Origin: Eubacterium pyruvativorans
GTDB lineage: Bacteria > Bacillota > Clostridia > Peptostreptococcales > Anaerovoracaceae
NCBI RefSeq assembly: GCF_900102225.1
Contig: NZ_FNBF01000002.1
Location: forward strand, 107,998 to 171,997
Length of the DNA: 64,000 nt
Direction: 5' to 3'
Positions 24,937 through 33,550 of the stretch are shown here, in pieces. The notes under the pieces are model-generated. The model was not told the DNA's origin. It ran no database searches and worked only from the letters and a program-made list of their open reading frames with translations. A program made the translations under genes and the position numbers. How positions within the stretch are numbered: the first letter of the stretch is position 1; every line of letters begins with the position of its first letter.

Positions 24937-26862
24937 ATGGGACTTACAATTGCACAGAAAATCATCAAGGCGCATCTGAGAGAAGGGGATATGACGCCGG
25001 GAACGGAAGTCGGTCTCCGCATTGACCAGACTCTGACCCAGGATGCGACCGGCACCATGGCCTATCTGGAATTCGAGGCCATGGGGGTGCCCCGGGTGAA
25101 GACGGACCTTTCTGTGGCCTACATCGACCACAACACCCTGCAGTCCGGTTTCATGAACGCCGATGACCACCGGTTCATTCAGTCCATGGCGAAGAAGCAC
25201 GGCCTGAAATTTTCCCGGCCGGGCAACGGGATCTGCCACCAGGTTCATCTGGAGCGGTTCGGAAAGCCGGGTAAGACGCTGATCGGATCGGACAGCCACA
25301 CCCCGACCGGCGGCGGAATCGGCATGCTGGCCATGGGCGCCGGCGGACTGGATGTGGCTGTCGCCATGGGCGGCGGTACGTATTACATCACTATGCCGAA
25401 GATGATCCGGGTGAACCTGACCGGCCACCTGAAACCTTTTGTTACTGCGAAGGACATCTCCCTGGAGATTCTCCGCATTCTCTCCGTGAAGGGCGGCGTG
25501 GGATATATCATCGAGTGGGGCGGCCCGGGGATCCGGGATCTGTCCGTGCCGGAGCGGGCCACCATCACGAACATGGGCACCGAGCTGGGGGCCACCACTT
25601 CGATTTTCCCGTCGGACGAGGTGACCCGGGCGTTCCTGAAGGCAGAGGGTCGGGAGGAAGACTGGACCCCGCTGGCCAGCGATCCGGACGCCGTGTATGA
25701 CCAGGTGATTGACATCGATCTGGATACGCTGGAGCCGAAGATTGCCTGCCCGCACAGTCCGGACGCTGTGGTGGATGTGGCGTCTTTGAAAGGGACAAAG
25801 GTGGATCAGGTATGTATCGGATCCTGCACGAATTCCTCTCTGTTCGACATGCTGAAGGTCGCCGCACTGCTGAAGGGAAAGACCATCCGGCCGGAAGTCA
25901 GCCTCTCTATTTCTCCGGGATCCAAGCAGGTTCTCCGGATGCTGGCGGACTGCGGCGCACTGTCGGATATCATCGCCAGCGGCGCCCGGGTGCTGGAATG
26001 CGCCTGCGGACCGTGCATCGGCATGGGATTCTCTCCGAATTCCGGCGGTGTATCCCTCCGGACGTTCAACCGCAACTTCCTGGGCCGGTCCGGAACCAAG
26101 GACGGCAAGGTCTATCTGGTGTCTCCGGAGACAGCGGTGGCGGCGGCCTTGACGGGAGAAATCACCGATCCTCAGCTGCTGGGCGAGATGCCGGAAATCA
26201 CCATGCCGGAGGCGTTCACCATCGATGATACTGCAGTCATCGAGCCGGCGGCGGAAGGGCCGGAAGCGGATGCGGTGGAAATCCTGAAGGGACCGAATAT
26301 CAAGGAATGCCCGCTGGGAGAGCCGCTGGGGGATGAACTGGACGCCGAGGCGATTCTGAAGGTGGGAGACAACATCACCACAGACCACATCATGCCGGCG
26401 GGGTCGAAAATTCTGCCGTACCGTTCCAATATTCCGCACCTGTCTCAGTTCTGCTTCGAAGTCGTGGATGAGACGTTCCCGGAGAGAGCGAAGGCAGCGG
26501 GCCGGAGCTTCATCATCGGCGGAGAGAACTACGGCCAGGGTTCTTCCAGAGAGCATGCGGCGCTGGTTCCGTTGTACCTGGGTGTGAGAGCGGTCATCAC
26601 GAAGAGTTTTGCCCGGATTCATGTGGCGAACCTCATCAATGCCGGCATCCTGCCGCTGACATTCGAGGATCCGGCTGACTATGACCGGATTTCCCAGGGA
26701 GACGAACTGAAACTCACGGGCATCCGGGAAGGATTGGAATCCGGCGCGTTCCTGCTGACGGACGGAGAGCAGCAGATTCGTTTGAAGGGAGAATTCACAG
26801 AAAGACAAAAAGGCATGCTGCTGGCGGGCGGTCTGCTGCGTTATGTAGGACAGGAGAAATAA
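24937..26862 (+). CDS. acn: Aconitate hydratase
   Basis: A 641-residue single-chain aconitase of the homoaconitase-like group. The [4Fe-4S] ligands are CIGSCTN plus CACGPCIGMG; GSDSHTPTGGGIGML, GENYGQGSSREHAALVP and KSFARIH are substrate-binding blocks. About 650 residues is typical for this shorter bacterial class. It isomerises citrate to isocitrate between the products of its neighbours. The stop codon is separated from the isocitrate dehydrogenase ATG by one base. Confidence 0.94.
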   Translation: MGLTIAQKIIKAHLREGDMTPGTEVGLRIDQTLTQDATGTMAYLEFEAMGVPRVKTDLSVAYIDHNTLQSGFMNADDHRFIQSMAKKHGLKFSRPGNGICHQVHLERFGKPGKTLIGSDSHTPTGGGIGMLAMGAGGLDVAVAMGGGTYYITMPKMIRVNLTGHLKPFVTAKDISLEILRILSVKGGVGYIIEWGGPGIRDLSVPERATITNMGTELGATTSIFPSDEVTRAFLKAEGREEDWTPLASDPDAVYDQVIDIDLDTLEPKIACPHSPDAVVDVASLKGTKVDQVCIGSCTNSSLFDMLKVAALLKGKTIRPEVSLSISPGSKQVLRMLADCGALSDIIASGARVLECACGPCIGMGFSPNSGGVSLRTFNRNFLGRSGTKDGKVYLVSPETAVAAALTGEITDPQLLGEMPEITMPEAFTIDDTAVIEPAAEGPEADAVEILKGPNIKECPLGEPLGDELDAEAILKVGDNITTDHIMPAGSKILPYRSNIPHLSQFCFEVVDETFPERAKAAGRSFIIGGENYGQGSSREHAALVPLYLGVRAVITKSFARIHVANLINAGILPLTFEDPADYDRISQGDELKLTGIREGLESGAFLLTDGEQQIRLKGEFTERQKGMLLAGGLLRYVGQEK

Positions 26863-26863
26863 G

Positions 26864-28072
26864 ATGGCAGACGGAAAGAAAGGTGTCGTGCAGGAAATTA
26901 TTGATATGGGAGTAAAGGAGATGAACGCAATGGCGGAAGTGAGTGACATCACAGGACAGTTCCGGAACCTGCTCATGGAGCAGATGGAGCGGGTCGAGAA
27001 AATGGAGGAAAGTGCCGGCAAGAAAAAGGATTTCAAATCCCTGCCGGTGATTACCATCGGAATCTGCCCGGGAGACGGCATCGGGCCAAGCATTTCGGAG
27101 CAGGCGGTTCGTGTTCTGGAATCTGTACTGAGTGAGGAAATTGCCGCAGGAAAGATCCGGCTGAAGCAGATCGACGGCCTCACCATCGAACGCCGTCTGG
27201 CGGAGATGAAGGCGGTTCCGGATGATGTCATGGAGGAAATCCGGGAGTGCGACGTGCTGCTGAAGGGACCGACCACCACGCCGAAGGGGGGCAGCCTGGA
27301 AAGTGCGAATGTGGCGCTGCGGAGAGCTCTGGACCTGTACGCCAATGTCCGGCCGGTGAGTGTGCCGGAAGAGGGCATCGACTGGATCTTCTTCAGAGAG
27401 AATACAGAGGGTGAGTATGCCGTGGGAAGCCGGGGCATTGAAATTCCGGGGAAACTGTCCATTGACTTCAAGGTAATCACCGAGCCGGGCACCCGCCGTA
27501 TTGCGAAAGCGGCTTATGACTATGCAGTGGCGAACGGCAAGACGAACATCGAAGTAGTCACGAAAGCGAATATCATGAAGAAAACCGACGGGAATTTCTC
27601 CCGCATCTGCCACGAGGTGGCCAGCGAATATCCTGGACTGGTGCTGGAGGACTGGTACATCGATATCATGACGGCGAAGCTGCTGGACAAGACCCGCCGC
27701 AGTGATTTCCAGGTTTTCGTTCTCCCGAATCTGTACGGGGACATCATCACGGACGAGGCCGCCGAGATTCAGGGCGGCGTCGGCACGGCGGGAAGCGCCA
27801 ATATCGGCGACCAGTATGCCATGTTCGAGGCAATTCACGGCTCCGCCGTCCGCATGATCGAGGACGGCCGCGGTGCTTATGCGAACCCGGCCAGTCTGAT
27901 CAAGGCGGCGGCCATGATGCTGAACCATATCGGCTTCCCGGAGAAGGCGAAGGCTATCGAGAATGCTCTGGACATCTGTGTTGAGAAGGAGAAGGCGGTT
28001 GTGATCACCGGGCACAAAGACGGTGCCACCGGTGCGGAGTTCACGGATTACCTTCTGTCGAAGCTGGGATAA
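26864..28072 (+). CDS. icd: Isocitrate dehydrogenase with a 60-residue N-terminal extension
   Basis: A 402-residue beta-decarboxylating dehydrogenase. The catalytic core starts at about residue 61 (PVITIGICPGDGIGPSISE); GGSLESANVALRRALDLYANVRPV contains the Ser and Arg residues that bind isocitrate, and NLYGDIITDEAAEIQGG the metal-binding Asp residues. It yields 2-oxoglutarate. The first 60 residues, rich in Met, Glu and Lys and probably helical, are not part of the usual fold. An internal ATG at 26924 is a possible alternative start. NAD rather than NADP preference is likely by family but not decided. Confidence 0.88.
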   Translation: MADGKKGVVQEIIDMGVKEMNAMAEVSDITGQFRNLLMEQMERVEKMEESAGKKKDFKSLPVITIGICPGDGIGPSISEQAVRVLESVLSEEIAAGKIRLKQIDGLTIERRLAEMKAVPDDVMEEIRECDVLLKGPTTTPKGGSLESANVALRRALDLYANVRPVSVPEEGIDWIFFRENTEGEYAVGSRGIEIPGKLSIDFKVITEPGTRRIAKAAYDYAVANGKTNIEVVTKANIMKKTDGNFSRICHEVASEYPGLVLEDWYIDIMTAKLLDKTRRSDFQVFVLPNLYGDIITDEAAEIQGGVGTAGSANIGDQYAMFEAIHGSAVRMIEDGRGAYANPASLIKAAAMMLNHIGFPEKAKAIENALDICVEKEKAVVITGHKDGATGAEFTDYLLSKLG

Positions 28073-28119
28073 TCGTCACGGGAGTACACAGAAAGAAATA
28101 GAAATGCGAGGTAAGGAAC

Positions 28120-28998
28120 ATGCTGGCGAATCTGAATGATGTACTGCTCCCGGCGAAACAGGGGAAATACGCTGTGGGACTGTTCAACGTGATCAGTCCG
28201 GAAATGATGCACGGTGTGCTGGATGCGGCGGAGGAACTGGAAGCCCCGGTGATTATCGGGGCGGCGGAGCGGATGCTCCGGTTCCTTTCTCTGGAAGAAC
28301 TGGCGTCCCTGCTTCTGCCGGAAGCGGAACGGCTGCGGGTGCCGGTGGTGGTTCACCTGGATCACGGCGCCCATGAGGAGACTCTCCGCCGGGCTCTGGA
28401 GCTGGGGTTTTCTTCCGTGATGCTGGACTGCTCGGCCTGTGCGTACGAGGAAAATGTGGCCAGGGTGGCAGAGATGGCGGATTATGCCCATGCCCGGGGC
28501 GCTTCCATCGAGGCAGAACTGGGTGCGGTGCTGGGAGAGGCCGGCGAAATTGAAGGGGGTCTGGAAGCGGATCCGAATGATCCGACCCGGTACTATACGG
28601 ATCCGTCCCAGGCCCTGGATTATGTCACTCGAACCGGGGCAGACGCCCTGGCGGTGTCTGTAGGCAATGCCCACGGCGCCTACAAGCTGCCGCCGAAGCT
28701 GGATTTCCGGCGCATTGCGGCGATCCGGGATGAAGTGCCGGTGCCCCTGGTGCTCCACGGCGGCTCCGGACTGACGGAGGAGGACTTCCGCCGGGCAGTG
28801 GATTGCGGCATCGCGAAGGTGAATATTTTCACGGAGATTAATACGGCTGCGGCAAAGGCTGCGGCGGAGGCTTTCGAATCCGGAAAAGGCTTGGACCGGA
28901 TGCTGCCTCCTGTCCGGGATGCGGTGAAGCAGGTGGCCGGGGAGAAAATGCGGCTGTTCGGTTCCGCCGGCCGGGCGCAGGCGGTATCGGCAAATTGA
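28120..28998 (+). CDS. Class II ketose-bisphosphate aldolase
   Basis: A 292-residue zinc aldolase: HLDHG and VGNAHGAY plus LHGGSGL give the three metal-binding histidines, with LGAVLGEAGEIEGG in between and a late VNIFTEIN motif contacting the phosphate. It could be fructose-1,6-bisphosphate aldolase or a tagatose/other ketose-bisphosphate aldolase. It is co-oriented 47 bases after icd, so it probably belongs to the citrate operon's transcript. Confidence 0.88.
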   Translation: MLANLNDVLLPAKQGKYAVGLFNVISPEMMHGVLDAAEELEAPVIIGAAERMLRFLSLEELASLLLPEAERLRVPVVVHLDHGAHEETLRRALELGFSSVMLDCSACAYEENVARVAEMADYAHARGASIEAELGAVLGEAGEIEGGLEADPNDPTRYYTDPSQALDYVTRTGADALAVSVGNAHGAYKLPPKLDFRRIAAIRDEVPVPLVLHGGSGLTEEDFRRAVDCGIAKVNIFTEINTAAAKAAAEAFESGKGLDRMLPPVRDAVKQVAGEKMRLFGSAGRAQAVSAN

Positions 28999-29028
28999 TG
29001 AAACGGCGGATTTTACATGAAAGTGAAG

Positions 29029-29064
29029 GGAGCTGTCGCACTAAGTTGCGGCAGCTCCTTTTCA
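29029..29064 (+). terminator. Intrinsic terminator after the aldolase gene
   Basis: Arms GGAGCTGTCGCA and TGCGGCAGCTCC (one mismatch) with a 6-base loop, followed by TTTTC. Confidence 0.8.
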
Positions 29065-29096
29065 AAAACGGATTTGACACCGGCGTGACGGATGGA

Positions 29097-30383
29097 TCAG
29101 GAACGGATCGTTCCGTCTTCGGCCAGGAAGATCTGGGCCGGTTTCTCCATGGAGGCGAATTGCATCGGGCTCATGACGGCGGCGTATGCGCCGGCGTTGG
29201 TGATGATCACCAGATCCCCGGGCTCCAGATGAGGCATCCGGATATCGGAGGCGATGACGTCCACCCCGGTGCAGAGGCTGCCCACCAGGTCCACGGTTTC
29301 GCCGTCTTCTGAAGCACCGGCCGGAATGACCTCCTCGTCACCGGACCGGAGCGCCAGGAACTGGAATGTATCCAGACCGGTGAAGAACGGCTCCCAGGCC
29401 GCCGGCGCCGGATCGTCGGTCAGATGGCGCACCATTTCCACCAGCGAAGGGCGGACGAACCCGTTCATGGTGCTGTTCAGAACGATGAAGGTCTTCCCCC
29501 GGGAAATTTTCCGGTCCATGACTTTCGTCACATACCAGCCGGATTTCCCAGGGGCATACCGGCCGGACTCAATCATGATCCGGGTGTCGGCTTTCCCGTT
29601 TTCTTTCCGGCGCCGCAGGTGTTCTTTCAGTGCACCGGAAAGGACGGACAGGTCCACCTCCCGGTCCTGCTCTGTGAACGGGATGCCGATGCCGGAGCCC
29701 AGGTTGATGTAGTCCAGCGGAGCGCCGATGGCTGCTTCGATCCGGTCTGTCATGTCAAAAAGATAATTATGATAGTTGATCAAAAGAGCGGTGTTCAGCA
29801 TCTGACTGCGGAGATGCACATGGATGCCGTTAATCCGGAGGTGCGGGTGACCGCTGCTCTTCAGAATGGAGAAGAACTGCTCTTCGTCGATACCAAATTT
29901 GGCCGGTGCGCCGGTGCCGGCAGTGCCGCCGATGGTGTATGCCGGATTGATCCGGACGCCGATGGAGATTTTTTTGTCCATCTCAGCGGCAATCTCCTCG
30001 ATCCGTCGAATCTCCCCCGGGCTGTCCGCAATGATGGCGGCGTATTGCCAGGCGCCCAGCAGATCTTTCCGGGATTTTCCCGGGGCGGAGTAGAAGATCC
30101 GGTCCCTGTCCGGCATTTCATGGCCGCCGATGGCTTCGTAACAGCGGGAAGCCGCCAGCACCTCCCCCAGGCTGGCGGCGTCGGTGCCGAAACCATGGGA
30201 TAGCATGGTTTTCAATACTTCCGGATGAGGGTTGGATTTCACAGAATAGAGAAATTCCACTTCCGGAAACGCCTCCCGGAGCGCCTGTATCCGCTGAAGA
30301 ATGGTCTTCTCATCATAGAGATAGAAACTGTCATAGTGGTCGGAAAGATCATGCAGTATTCTGCTGTCCATCGGGATTCTCAT
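29097..30383 (-). CDS. Fold-type III PLP decarboxylase (diaminopimelate/ornithine decarboxylase-like)
   Basis: A 428-residue alanine-racemase-fold decarboxylase. LYSVKSNPHPEVL holds the PLP lysine, INGIHVHLRSQ and NLGSGIGIPF line the phosphate pocket, and GSLCTGVDVIA supplies the Cys-Asp pair of the substrate site from the second subunit. The GGG-type diaminopimelate motif is not clean, so substrate (diaminopimelate, carboxynorspermidine, ornithine or other) stays open. AGGAGG precedes the ATG. It lies 61 bases after the M29 aminopeptidase gene on the same strand. Confidence 0.85.
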   Translation of the reverse strand: MRIPMDSRILHDLSDHYDSFYLYDEKTILQRIQALREAFPEVEFLYSVKSNPHPEVLKTMLSHGFGTDAASLGEVLAASRCYEAIGGHEMPDRDRIFYSAPGKSRKDLLGAWQYAAIIADSPGEIRRIEEIAAEMDKKISIGVRINPAYTIGGTAGTGAPAKFGIDEEQFFSILKSSGHPHLRINGIHVHLRSQMLNTALLINYHNYLFDMTDRIEAAIGAPLDYINLGSGIGIPFTEQDREVDLSVLSGALKEHLRRRKENGKADTRIMIESGRYAPGKSGWYVTKVMDRKISRGKTFIVLNSTMNGFVRPSLVEMVRHLTDDPAPAAWEPFFTGLDTFQFLALRSGDEEVIPAGASEDGETVDLVGSLCTGVDVIASDIRMPHLEPGDLVIITNAGAYAAVMSPMQFASMEKPAQIFLAEDGTIRS

Positions 30384-30444
30384 ACGTACCTCCTGTCTGG
30401 GAATCGTCGGGCTGTTATTTCGGGTTGTTTCAGGCTGTTTCAGG

Positions 30445-31554
30445 CTATTTCAGATTTTCCGGGTTCAGGCATTCCAGCTCCGGCACCACGAAGCGGCCGT
30501 CCTTTCGGATGAGCCGGTCATCCAGGTAGATTTCGCCGCCGCCGTATTCCGGCCGCTGGATCATGACCAGATCCCAGTGCACTGCGGACTTGTTGCCGTT
30601 CGGCGCATCCTCGTAGCACATGCCCGGTGTCAGGTGGAAGCTGCCGGAAATCTTTTCGTCGAACAGGGTATCTTTCATCGGTTCCAGAACGTACGGATTC
30701 AGACCGAAGGAGAATTCTCCGAAATAGCGGGCGCCTTCATCGGTGTCCAGCATCCGGTTGATCCGTTCGGTGTCGTTGGCGGTGGCGTTCACGATTTTTC
30801 CGTCCTTCACTTCGAACCGGATGTCTCCATATTCAAAGCCCTGCTCCAGGGATACGGTGTTATAGTGGATGACGCCGTTCATGGACTCCCGCACCGGGGC
30901 GGTATAGACTTCACCGTCCGGGATATTGCAGTCGCCGGCGCACTTCACCGCCGGGATCCCCCGGATCGAGAACGTCAGGTCCGTGTCCGGTCCGGTGATG
31001 TGCACCCGGTCGGTTTTCTCCATCAGTTCCACCAGCGGGTCCATGGCCTTCGCCATTTTCGCATAATCCAGCGTGCAGACATCATAATAGAAGTCTTCGA
31101 AAGCCTCTGTGCTCATGCCGGCGGACTGGGCCATGGATCCGTTCGGGTACCGCAGGATGCACCATTTCGTATGGTCCACGCGGTAATTCAGCACCGGATC
31201 CATTTCCCGGGAATACAGGTTCAGATTTTCTGCCGGCACGTCGGCAAATTCATTGGAATTGGCGTTCGCCCGGACAGCGATATAGGCGTCCATGCCCTGC
31301 ATCTGCGTGAGTTCATATTCCCGGCGGAAGGTTAGCTGCTCGGAAGAGGCATTCAGCAGCAGTTCCCGGGTGATTCGCCGGTCGTCCTGATTCACGTAAG
31401 GGTAGCCTCCGGCGGCATAAACCTTCTTTACAAGCTGCCGGACCAGCGGCACACATTCTTCTCCGGTGAAATCGATCAGCACCCGTTCTTTCGGCTGAAT
31501 ATTCGTGGAATAGCTGATCAGCAGGTCAGCCAGTTTCCGGTCTCTGGAATCCAT
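30445..31554 (-). CDS. M29-family (thermophilic type) metalloaminopeptidase
   Basis: A 369-residue AmpS/AmpT-type aminopeptidase with the long N-terminal domain (LADLLISYSTNIQPKERVLI) and the C-terminal metal-binding half; EFSFGLNP, the late AVHWDLVMIQRPEYGGGEIYLDD supply His and Asp ligands. M29 enzymes are intracellular, broad-specificity and bind two metals. The start at 31554 follows AAAGGAG; a 19-codon upstream extension is less likely. First gene of a probable two-gene unit with the decarboxylase. Confidence 0.88.
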   Translation of the reverse strand: MDSRDRKLADLLISYSTNIQPKERVLIDFTGEECVPLVRQLVKKVYAAGGYPYVNQDDRRITRELLLNASSEQLTFRREYELTQMQGMDAYIAVRANANSNEFADVPAENLNLYSREMDPVLNYRVDHTKWCILRYPNGSMAQSAGMSTEAFEDFYYDVCTLDYAKMAKAMDPLVELMEKTDRVHITGPDTDLTFSIRGIPAVKCAGDCNIPDGEVYTAPVRESMNGVIHYNTVSLEQGFEYGDIRFEVKDGKIVNATANDTERINRMLDTDEGARYFGEFSFGLNPYVLEPMKDTLFDEKISGSFHLTPGMCYEDAPNGNKSAVHWDLVMIQRPEYGGGEIYLDDRLIRKDGRFVVPELECLNPENLK

Positions 31555-31639
31555 AGTCAGAAGCTCCTTTCTGAATTTTGTGACTGTGTTGATATACGGA
31601 CAGTATAACATAGAAATGACAGGATTACCTGCATACCGG

Positions 31640-31668
31640 TTGAAACACAGCCGGGACTGTGATATACT
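31640..31668 (+). promoter_or_regulatory. Promoter of tRNA-Ser(CGA)
   Basis: TTGAAA, a 17-base spacer and TATACT, about 49 bases upstream of the mature tRNA 5' end. Confidence 0.75.
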
Positions 31669-31716
31669 TCACATGTCGTTCCGGCACGCCGCAGGCTGTC
31701 CGGTTTGAAAATACAG

Positions 31717-31805
31717 GGAGACGTATCGAAGTGGCTATAACGAGCCGCACTCGAAATGCGGTGTACCTACGGGTACCGAGGGTTCGAATCCCTCCGTCTC
31801 CGCCA
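31717..31805 (+). tRNA. tRNA-Ser, anticodon CGA
   Basis: A class II tRNA with acceptor arms GGAGACG/CGTCTCC, an anticodon loop CTCGAAA (anticodon CGA, reads UCG), a long variable arm (TGTACCTACGGGTACCG region), the T arm GAGGGTTCGAATCCCTC and an encoded CCA at 31803-31805. The 3' flank turns abruptly AT-richer, so the gene may have served as an integration site for the following cassette, although no duplicated 3' end (attachment repeat) is visible. Confidence 0.95.
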
Positions 31806-31964
31806 TATACCATGAACAGTTGTAACAATCTTGGGGTAATCGTTAAATCTTTGTACCCTGAGGCAGAAAACTGGTCATAAAATGACAAAGATCGTCGCGA
31901 TAATGCGGCGGTCTTTTACTTTTGGCTGTCTCTCACTCTTCCTGGCTACACCATCAGCATCGGG

Positions 31965-32017
31965 TTGACATATTGCCCGTCCGATAGTATGATTTGTTAT
32001 ATAAATCATACTATCGG
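31965..32017 (+). promoter_or_regulatory. Promoter overlapped by a perfect 15-base inverted repeat
   Basis: TTGACA, a 17-base spacer and TATGAT (31988-31993). The inverted repeat CCGATAGTATGATTT / AAATCATACTATCGG (31981-31995 and 32003-32017, 7-base loop) contains the -10 element in its left arm, so a bound protein would block transcription. The AbrB-type protein encoded 20 bases downstream is the obvious candidate. Confidence 0.75.
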
Positions 32018-32037
32018 TTCGATTCAGGAGCAAAAAT

Positions 32038-32259
32038 ATGAAAGCACCAAAAGGGAAATATGCATGGACTGCTACTGTCGGAGAAAAGGGGCAGATCGTG
32101 ATCCCCAAACAAGCAAGGGAAATATTTGATATAAAACCGGGAGACACATTGCTGCTCCTCGGTGATGAAGAACGTGGTATCGCGATCCCCAATAAAGGAG
32201 CTTTTTCGGAACTGTTTGCTTTAGCTTTTGCAGAAGATAAAGGCGGTGAGACCAGGTGA
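32038..32259 (+). CDS. AbrB/MazE/SpoVT-type DNA-binding protein
   Basis: A 73-residue protein with a swapped-hairpin AbrB domain (WTATVGEKGQIVIPKQAREIFDIKPGDTLLLLGDE). Its promoter is covered by a 15-base inverted repeat, so it is probably an autorepressor of this two-gene operon. Its stop overlaps the glycosyltransferase start (GTGA). Similar AbrB-glycosyltransferase pairs occur as mobile-looking modules in other Clostridia (from memory). A toxin-antitoxin antidote role is unlikely because the partner is an enzyme. AGGAG precedes the ATG. Confidence 0.85.
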   Translation: MKAPKGKYAWTATVGEKGQIVIPKQAREIFDIKPGDTLLLLGDEERGIAIPNKGAFSELFALAFAEDKGGETR

Positions 32260-33416
32260 AGATAGCATGGTTCTGTATTCCGGCACACGGACATACCAAT
32301 CCCACGCTTGGCCTCGTCAAAGCGCTGACTGAAGGCGGGCATCAGGTATGGTATTTTTCCTTTGAGGAGTTCAGAGAGAAGATCGAGAATGCCGGCGCAA
32401 CATTCATCGGCTGTGACGGATATGACTTTGAAATGGAAGATAAGGGTAATGCGGACCGTGTGGGCAAGGACAAAGTCTATGCGACAGAGCTGCTCGTTTC
32501 ATCGACACTTGCACTGGATGAAATGACGACACGCAATATTGGGGAGATCAAGCCGGATATTGTCGTGTCCGATTCCGTAGCGTTCTGGGGTAAACTCGCA
32601 GCTATGAAGCACGGTTTGCCATATGTCTCATCGACCACGACTTTTGCCTTCAATAAGTATTCTGCAAAATATATGCACGAGAGTGCATGGGATATTGTTA
32701 GAATGCTGGCGGCTATGCCGCGCATCAATAAGCAGCTGAAGCGCCTTCGAGACAAAGGATATCCGGTGAAGAGTCTGCTCGATATAGTGCAGAATGATAA
32801 TGATACAAACACGATCGTTTATACATCGAAGTATTTTCAACCGTGCTCGGGAACCTTCTCCGACAGGTATCAATTCATAGGGCCATCGATCAGGCCGGTC
32901 ACTAAGCCTATGGAGAAAACTGCTGACAAGCTGGTGTATATTTCCATGGGAACGGTAAATCAGAACAGGGAATTCTATAGAAACTGCATCCATGAGCTGG
33001 GCCGGACGGACTGGCAGGTCGTCATCTCCATGGGAACCAATTCGGAGCACTATGAAGATCTCCCGGATAACATACAGATTTACGAATCCGTGGATCAGAT
33101 GGCGGTTCTCTCTGTTGCCGATGCGTTTATCACTCATTGCGGAATGAACTCCGCCTCGGAAGGCTTATACTTTCAGGTACCTCTTGTATTGTTCCCGCAG
33201 ACGCCTGAACAGGACGCCGTAGCAAAACGAGTTGAAGAGCTTGGTGCAGGCGTAAGGCTGAAGTCGATCTCCGGAGAGGATGTTCTGCAAGCATTGCGGC
33301 AGGTCATATATGAACCGGAATATAAAGACAGTGCCTCTAAGATTTCTGAAAGCTTTCGGTCTTGCGGCGGTGCAGCAGCGGCCAGATTGTTTTTAGAAGA
33401 GATTGCAAAGATATGA
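32256..33416 (+). CDS. MGT-family (macrolide-type) glycosyltransferase
   Basis: A 386-residue GT1-fold enzyme: N-terminal acceptor domain opening KIAWFCIPAHGHTNPTLGLVKAL, and a C-terminal nucleotide-sugar domain with the signature region FITHCGMNSASEGLYFQVPLVLFPQTPEQ. Relatives glucosylate macrolides and other small lipophilic molecules, often giving self-protection or resistance. Codon use is AT-richer than in flanking genes, suggesting transfer. Start is GTG overlapping the abrB stop. The actual acceptor cannot be read from sequence. Confidence 0.88.
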   Translation: MKIAWFCIPAHGHTNPTLGLVKALTEGGHQVWYFSFEEFREKIENAGATFIGCDGYDFEMEDKGNADRVGKDKVYATELLVSSTLALDEMTTRNIGEIKPDIVVSDSVAFWGKLAAMKHGLPYVSSTTTFAFNKYSAKYMHESAWDIVRMLAAMPRINKQLKRLRDKGYPVKSLLDIVQNDNDTNTIVYTSKYFQPCSGTFSDRYQFIGPSIRPVTKPMEKTADKLVYISMGTVNQNREFYRNCIHELGRTDWQVVISMGTNSEHYEDLPDNIQIYESVDQMAVLSVADAFITHCGMNSASEGLYFQVPLVLFPQTPEQDAVAKRVEELGAGVRLKSISGEDVLQALRQVIYEPEYKDSASKISESFRSCGGAAAARLFLEEIAKI

Positions 33417-33420
33417 CATA

Positions 33421-33470
33421 GTGACATACTCCCACCACCTATAGAGGAAGGGGGAATTCTTGCTGTTTTT
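33421..33470 (+). mobile_element. Possible IS200/IS605-family end remnant
   Basis: CTCCCACCACCTATAGAGG followed by AAGGGGGAATTCTTGCTG forms an imperfect hairpin resembling, from memory, the subterminal hairpin of IS605-type elements (CTCCCAC...GTGGGA...TTCTTG). No TnpA or TnpB is present. It sits immediately 3' of the AT-richer cassette and could mark how the cassette arrived. Evidence is weak. Confidence 0.25.
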
Positions 33471-33499
33471 GCTAAAACTGCTCGCTATATCCAGAAGAG

Positions 33500-33546
33500 A
33501 AGGGTGCGCCCCGAATGATTTTCATCGTTCGGGGCGCACCCTTTTT
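33500..33546. terminator. Bidirectional terminator between glycosyltransferase and cyuA-like genes
   Basis: Perfect 16-base arms AAGGGTGCGCCCCGAA/TTCGGGGCGCACCCTT around a 13-base loop, with T runs in both directions. Confidence 0.85.
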
Positions 33547-33550
33547 CTGA

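Noticed and set aside
31659..31880. A 73-codon frame running across the tRNA-Ser gene
   Set aside because: It overlaps the complete tRNA and its translation shows no protein-like pattern; the tRNA fold is clear.
32038..33416. AbrB-like gene plus partner as a toxin-antitoxin pair
   Set aside because: The partner is a full-length glycosyltransferase with intact donor and acceptor domains, not a toxin-sized protein.
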